Below are positions 58,792 to 64,000 of a stretch of DNA of 64,000 nt, one piece after another. This DNA comes from Escallonia rubra. Lineage: Eukaryota; Streptophyta; Magnoliopsida; Escalloniales; Escalloniaceae. The notes under the pieces were generated by a model. That model was given only the letters and a program-made list of their open reading frames with translations, made no database searches and was not told where the DNA came from. The DNA is taken from contig JAVXUO010002999.1 of assembly GCA_033065855.1 (NCBI GenBank), positions 1 through 64,000 on the forward strand. Direction: 5' to 3'. Made by a program: the position numbers and the translations under genes. Numbering within the stretch: the stretch's first letter is position 1; each line of letters opens with the position of its first letter.

Positions 58792-59395
58792 ATCCCCCAC
58801 ATGAATAAAAAATTGACTGGACACTATACACAAAGGACGTTGACACTAGAAAAAGTTCAATTAGAACGACACTGCATCAGAATAGGTAACTGATGGCCTT
58901 GAACCTTTCCTAGTGAGAACTATCGGATTTACTGGTTAACTAGTAAACGTGATGTCTTGAACTGTTCAAACTTTTAGTGTAAATCGAGATAATAGAACTT
59001 CACACAGTACCGCTCAAATATTGTTTTGAGGTTCTCATTGTTATGGTCATTTTGGCCCTGAACAACTCCTGGTTTTCATGAGTACTCTCTGAGAATTCAG
59101 CCTTACAATTCTCATAGAAGCGGCCCACTTCTTACTCACATAGGTGACTTTTTATTAAAAGGTTCTTACTGCACCCTTACTTGGATTTCCAATATATAAG
59201 AGTCATTAAAAGCATAGCTTAACCTAACCTTTTGTAGGTGCCACTGTCTTCTCATCATAGTAATGGATATGAGGGTTTTAACCCCCCACAGTGCTCCATC
59301 TGAATCATATTTACATAATTCGGTTTTCCCTTTGAACTTAGATCTTGGGATCTCCAGTCAGCTAGGTAGGGTTTCCATTATGGAAACTCTTTAGT

Positions 59396-60127
59396 TCATA
59401 GGCTTAAACCCATTCCCCTCGATGACGTATTTACTTTCTCTCTAGTCAAAGCTTTTGTTAACGGATCCGCAATATTATCCTTTGACTTCACATGGTCAAT
59501 AGACATAATTCCACTAGAAAGTAATTGTTTAACGGTATTGTGTCTGCGACGTATGTGTCTAGACTTGCCGTTATACAGACTGGTTTGTACTCTTCCAATT
59601 ACAGATTGGCTATCACAATGTATGCAAATTGGTGGCATAGGCTTAGGCCAATTTGGAATATCCTCCAAGAAATTATGAAGCCACTCCGCTTTTTCTCCTG
59701 CTTTATCTAAAGCAATGAATTCAGACTCCATAGTGGATCTGGCAATGCATGTCTGTTTAGAATATTTCCAAGAAATAGTTGTTCCTCCTAATGTAAACAC
59801 ATATCCACTTATGGACTTTGTTTCACTAGAATCCGATATCCAATTAGCATCATTGTATCCTTCTGACACAGCTGGATTTCTTGTGTAATGCAACCCATAA
59901 TTTAAGGTATATTTTAAGTACCTTAAGACTCTTATAATAGCTATCGAGTGATTCTTTCCTGGATTGCTAGTATATCTGCTCAGTTTACTGATAGCATATG
60001 CTATATCGGGTCTCGTGCAAATTATGATGGACATTAAGCTACCAATTGTACACGAATACTCTAATTGAGATATTCCTTCACCAGTATTCTTTGTTAGATA
60101 TAAATTTACATCTTGTGGTGTCTTCAC
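59396..60127 (-). pseudogene. copia RNase H region
   Basis: An open frame of 243 codons carries the end of RT ([20 protein letters not shown]) and RNase H with catalytic Asp in YNDANW, Glu in [10 protein letters not shown] and Asp in IHCDSQSVI. The C-terminal [18 protein letters not shown] and the last block GMGLSL are typical of the polyprotein end. This domain is the best preserved in the element. Confidence 0.88.
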
Positions 60128-60860
60128 CGGACTATCATCGTAACTTTAAAATTTGTCTAGCACTTTCTCAATATAGTGAAATTGTGATAAGACTAGTCCA
60201 TTTGATGTTTTGGCAATTTTCATACCAAGAATAACATCAGCCACACCCAAATCTTTCATATCAAATTTATTGATCAATATTTTCTTTGTAGACTTAATGA
60301 ATTCATTATTGCTCCCGATAATGAGCATGTCATCCACATAAAGACAAACAATGACATATCATTTTTCTGTGCCTTTAATGCAGACACATTTATCACATTC
60401 ATTGATTCTAAAGTCATTTTCGATCATGACTTTATCAAACTTTTCTTGCCATTATTTCAGAGCCTGTTTTAGTCCATAAAATGACTTAACAAGCTTGCAC
60501 ACCTTCCTCTTATGATCAGGAGCTACAAACCCCTCAGGTTGGTCCATGTAAATCTCTTCATTTAAATCCTCATTTAGGAAGGCTGTCTTCACATCCATTT
60601 GGTGTATCTCTAGACTATTAATAGTTGCAATAACTATCAATATTCAAATGGAAGTTGTTCTTGTAACTAGTGAATATGTATCAAAATAATCAAGGCCTTC
60701 ATTTTGTCTATATCCCTTGACAACCAACTTGGCCTTATATTTTTCGATCGTTCCATCAGCTTTCATCTTTCTCTTGAAAATCCATTTACACCCTAATGGT
60801 TTATTTCCAGGAAGAAGATCCACTAGTTCCCACGTATGATTTTGCATGATGGATTCTATT
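60128..60860 (-). pseudogene. copia reverse transcriptase region
   Basis: Blocks in three pieces: WELVDLLPGNKPLGCKWIFK with KAKLVVKGYRQNEGLDYFDT, then [20 protein letters not shown] with [13 protein letters not shown] before a stop (60452-60454), then the active site YVDD (60329-60340) and KFDMKDLGVADVILGMKI. Stops and frame changes separate the pieces. Confidence 0.85.
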
Positions 60861-61439
60861 TCACTGTTAATAGCCTCTTTCTAATGTGGAGCTTCAGGAC
60901 TCGACATTGCTTCACTGTAAGTACGTGGCTCATTTTCTAACAAATATGTTTGAAAATCAGGACCAAAAGATATAGACGTTCTTACTCTCTCGCTACGTCT
61001 TGGCTCATCTTCCTCTTATGAAAGTTCTTGGTCCATATCAGTTCTTTCTAAAGAACTCCATTCTTGTGCAACTTTATAAGGAAATACATCTTCAAAGAAA
61101 TGTGCATTCCTTGTCTATATTAGGTGTATTTGTGTATATCATCAACTTCAGATTTATGCATTAAGAACCGATATGCAGAACTATGGTTTGCATATATAAT
61201 AAAAATCCAATCAACAGTTTTAGCTCTTATTTTGACCATTTTAGGTGGTGGGATAGCTATCTTTGCCAGACACCCCCACACTTTAAGATATTTGAAAGAA
61301 GAAGGACATCATTTCCATAGCTCATAAGGTGTCTTATGTAACTTCGTGTGGGGTACTTTATTAAGTATATGATTTGCAGTTAAGACCGCCTCCCCCCACA
61401 AGTTATCCGGTAGTCCAGAATTTATCAACAAAATATTCA

Positions 61440-62241
61440 TCATTTTCTTTAAAGTATGATATTTTTTCGCTCAGTAATTCCATTTGACTTAGGCGCATAT
61501 GGTGTCATGGTCTCATGAATGATTTCGTGATCTGCACAATATTTTTTGAGAGGGAAAACATATTCCCCACCTCTATCACTTTTTAGTATTTTGATTTTCC
61601 TGCTAAGTTGATTTTCAACTTCAATTTTGTATTGCATAAATGCTTACAAGGCTTCATCCTTACTTCTAAGTAAATATACATAACAAAATCTAGTACAATC
61701 ATAAAAAAAAATTAATAAAATATTTTTTTCCTCCTCTAGATTGTACCACCTTTAAGTCACATATGTCACTATGAATTAGACTTAAAGGTTCCGTACTTTT
61801 TTCAATTGACTTGAAAGACACTTTTGCCAATTTAGCTTCAACACAAATTTCACATGCTTTGTGTGAGTCAAAATCTAATTTAGGCAAAAATCCATTTTTC
61901 ACAAGCTTTTGTAAAGAACCATAGTTCACATGACCTAAGATACGATGCCATAAATTAGGAGATTCCAACAAGTAAGCAGAAGAAACATTATTATTATTAT
62001 CGGAATTTGGTACAACTTTAGGTATGATGGTCATTACATTTAACTTAAATAGACCATCACAAAGGTACCATTTTCCTACAAACATCCAACTTTTAGTGAG
62101 TACAAACTTGTCGGACTCAAATCCTAGCTTAAAACCATTTTTACTCAACAATGAGCCTGAAATTAGATTCTTTCGAATGTCTGGCACATGAAGCACATTG
62201 TTGAGACTCAATTCCTTACCCGATGTCATCTTTAAGACCAC
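61440..62241 (-). pseudogene. copia integrase region
   Basis: The pre-integrase zinc-binding region has LWHRILGHVNYGSLQKLV and CEICVEAK. Catalytic residues are Asp in LIHSDICDL, Asp in LKSDRGGEY and Glu in NGITERKN, the last two in a separate piece (61637-61449). A stop and frame change near 61690 divides the domain. Confidence 0.85.
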
Positions 62242-62299
62242 TTTTCACATTCCTTGCACCTTTGAAGAATAAGAGTTTCCCATGAACAGATTCTCGTTG

Positions 62300-62942
62300 T
62301 TGGCACTCTTATATGTAATAAACATACTTCACTCGGAGCATACATGTCGAGTAGCGCCCGTGTCTACCCACCACTGTTTTGGATTTCCAACCACGTTAAC
62401 TTCGGATACCACCACAGATAAACTCAAATCTGTAACGTCCTCGATGATTTTTGTAACTTCTATCACGTTGGCTTAAGAATGCTTTCCTTTCTTTCCTTTG
62501 TTCTTGCGACTGTAACAATCCTTAGCTCGATGGCCTCGTTTGTCACACACATAACAATTACCATTAAACTTCTTCTTTTTATCACCGCCCTTGGAATTTG
62601 AGCCGTTTGCTCCACTTAGACCATCTAATCGGAAAATTTCCTTCTCTTTGACAGACCTTGCTCAACCACATTTGCCTTGGCCTCTTGATGATATTAACCG
62701 GCCTTCTTCTCGGACTAGCGATTATCCTCTACAATCTTCAATCTCACAATCAAATCTTCAAGTTTCATTTCTTTACATTTGTGCTTCAAATAATTCTTGA
62801 ATTCTTTCCAAGTAGGTGGCAATTTTTCAATTAACACAGCCACTTGAAAAGATTCTCCAAGCATCATCCCTTCCGCATGAATGTCATGCAGAATTAGTTG
62901 AAACTCTTGGACTTGACTAATCACAGTCTTGGAATCCACCAT
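62300..62942 (-). pseudogene. copia gag C-terminal part, zinc knuckle and protease
   Basis: The gag helix region reads FQVAVLIEKLPPTWKEFKNY (62942 to 62715). A CCHC knuckle CYVCDKRGHRAKDC follows at about 62560-62515, then protease with WWVDTGATRH at about 62365-62335. The roughly 100 gag residues normally before this are missing, and the first available Met sits next to the 5' LTR. Confidence 0.8.
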
Positions 62943-62951
62943 TTTGAAATC

Positions 62952-63396
62952 AATTTTATTTATTTAAAATGGTGTCCTAAAAAAAATTAAAGCCTGATGG
63001 GCCCAAGCCCAAGCTACGACCACAGACTGAACCAGGACGGAACGGGCGGGCGGCACACACGTGTGTTGTGGACCTTGGGTCAACCTAGGTCATCCCTCCT
63101 TACAAAACTTGGGTACCCCCAAGGGGCCCAACCCTTAGCTCAAGACTAAGCCTTATAAAGAGGTAACATTGGCTTTATTTCTTCAATATGGGATTCCATT
63201 TTTCCGTACAAGTTGAACCACCAACTTCAACTTCAATTTTCTCATTTGTTTTACACCTGTGAATATACTATGATCATCTACTCCAAAAGATGAACATAAA
63301 TCAATTTGTTCCTAACCAAATTATGGTGTGGAACCTATTAGAAAATCGAGTTAAAGTGGACTCCTCAAAGTGAGTTTAAAACCCACAATTCCAACA
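62952..63396 (-). repeat. 5' LTR of the copia element
   Basis: About 445 bp, homologous to 58333-58791 from aattttatttatttaaaatg to cacaattccaaca on the plus strand. The sequence just inside it lacks the tggtatcagag primer site usual for copia elements. Confidence 0.82.
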
Positions 63397-64000
63397 AAAC
63401 CTTTAATCCAGACTCACCTCATCTTCTCCGATTCGCAACCACCATGTTCACACCCCAACGGAGGGACCAACCACTCCCACAACCACCCACAGCCCGATTG
63501 TCGTGTACCTAGCCAATCTTGGACAGCCTTACCCATTTACACCTCATATCCACTTGGCTCCGACGCCTGACGGCAAGACACACCAACTGTAGCTCCGTTG
63601 CGTACGGCGAAGGCCAACCACTGTATCTCAACCCCTAAAAGCCTAATTGAAACCCTAAAATTACCCACACAAAACTAACAATAAGGAAGACAACTACTCT
63701 ACCACATCACCACCCACCGAAGGGAACCGACAGTGGTGACAGAGAACCGATTTTCAAAGAGAAAGAGAGGTTATGCAGAGGGTATTTTCCAGAGAGACTG
63801 TTCTCTCTCTCGGTCGTGTCTGGTCCAATAAGATAAGGTAAGATGACAGCTCATGCATCTAAGCACAGAGAAGTCAATAAATTTCTGACGACGCACATTT
63901 ATGAAGTCCCTAATACATCACTTTTCTTCCATACCAAAAATGGATTTCTTCCACCTCCAATTTTTAAAATCGTCAGCCCAAATTTGGTGTTTTTCTCTTC
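63397..64000. other. No gene recognised at the right edge
   Basis: Up to about 63750 the plus strand is C-rich with CCACC words. The open frame 63370-63570 starts inside the LTR and is Pro/His/Ser-rich with no domain. The rest is C/T- and A-rich and could be a leader region of a gene beyond the window, but nothing supports that. Confidence 0.35.

Larger units (their letters stand above)
58333..63396 (-). mobile_element. Ty1/copia LTR retrotransposon, decayed, minus strand
   Basis: Direct repeats at 58333-58791 (3' LTR) and 62952-63396 (5' LTR) enclose coding remnants on the minus strand in copia order: gag, zinc knuckle, protease, integrase, reverse transcriptase, RNase H. In element orientation the LTR begins TGTTGGAATTGTGGG. 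The primer binding site and the gag N terminus are missing, because gag starts almost directly after the 5' LTR homology ends. The 5' LTR inner end may be deleted too. I could not match a 5-bp target duplication (right flank aaacc), so the left boundary may lie further left. Stops in every domain show it is dead. Confidence 0.85.

Overview
This window reads as nuclear DNA of a flowering plant, most likely a eudicot. It is AT-rich and gene-poor. It has plant-type introns, a plant-specific PORR-domain gene, a plant R2R3-MYB gene, and typical angiosperm transposons (Tat-type Ty3/gypsy, Ty1/copia, hAT, Stowaway, PIF/Harbinger-like, long-TIR Mutator-like and L1-like LINE remnants). There are no bacterial operons, CRISPR arrays or phage genes. 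I cannot name the species.

Layout. 1-4.0 kb holds dispersed and tandem repeats and no gene. 4.6-11.5 kb is layered transposon debris: a foldback element, a complete non-autonomous hAT with 8-bp target duplication (5432-6894), an L1-like LINE remnant (about 7640-10140) split by a second hAT (9322-9983), and a PIF/Harbinger-like element (10503-11044). The first convincing host gene is intronless (11857-13047, +): a PORR protein closely resembling WTF9, a mitochondrial group II intron splicing factor. At 15.3-15.7 kb lies a frameshifted first-exon fragment of an ABHD18-like alpha/beta hydrolase gene. 17.4-24.6 kb contains two inverted copies of one long-TIR Mutator-like element; their 9-bp target duplications are arranged so that the 4.2 kb between them appears to have been inverted. 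Inside that segment are a 250-bp hairpin and a second TIR element holding an LRR receptor-kinase fragment. 24.6-30.3 kb has no gene I recognise, apart from a possible LTR.

30302-44218 is one Tat-type Ty3/gypsy element with 444-bp LTRs about 2% diverged and 5-bp target duplications. Its gag-pol is broken by several stops and frameshifts. Downstream of pol it carries a spliced gene on the opposite strand with its own TATA box, flanked on both sides by hairpin-forming tandem repeats. A 3.56-kb solo LTR of another retrotransposon (38984-42542) has inserted into exon 1 of that antisense gene.

The second convincing host gene is a complete three-exon R2R3-MYB gene (45773 down to 44527, -). A hAT element with a Stowaway MITE nested inside it lies about 250 bp upstream of its TATA box. 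47.1-50.3 kb is a GC-rich block with a 67-bp tandem array. 50.4-58.3 kb has another hAT, two small foldback elements and a second copy of the repeat seen near the left edge. 58.3-63.4 kb is a decayed Ty1/copia element on the minus strand whose primer site and gag start are deleted.

The PORR and MYB genes are independent loci with no functional link visible here. Everything else is transposable elements acting on one another and on the flanks of these genes.
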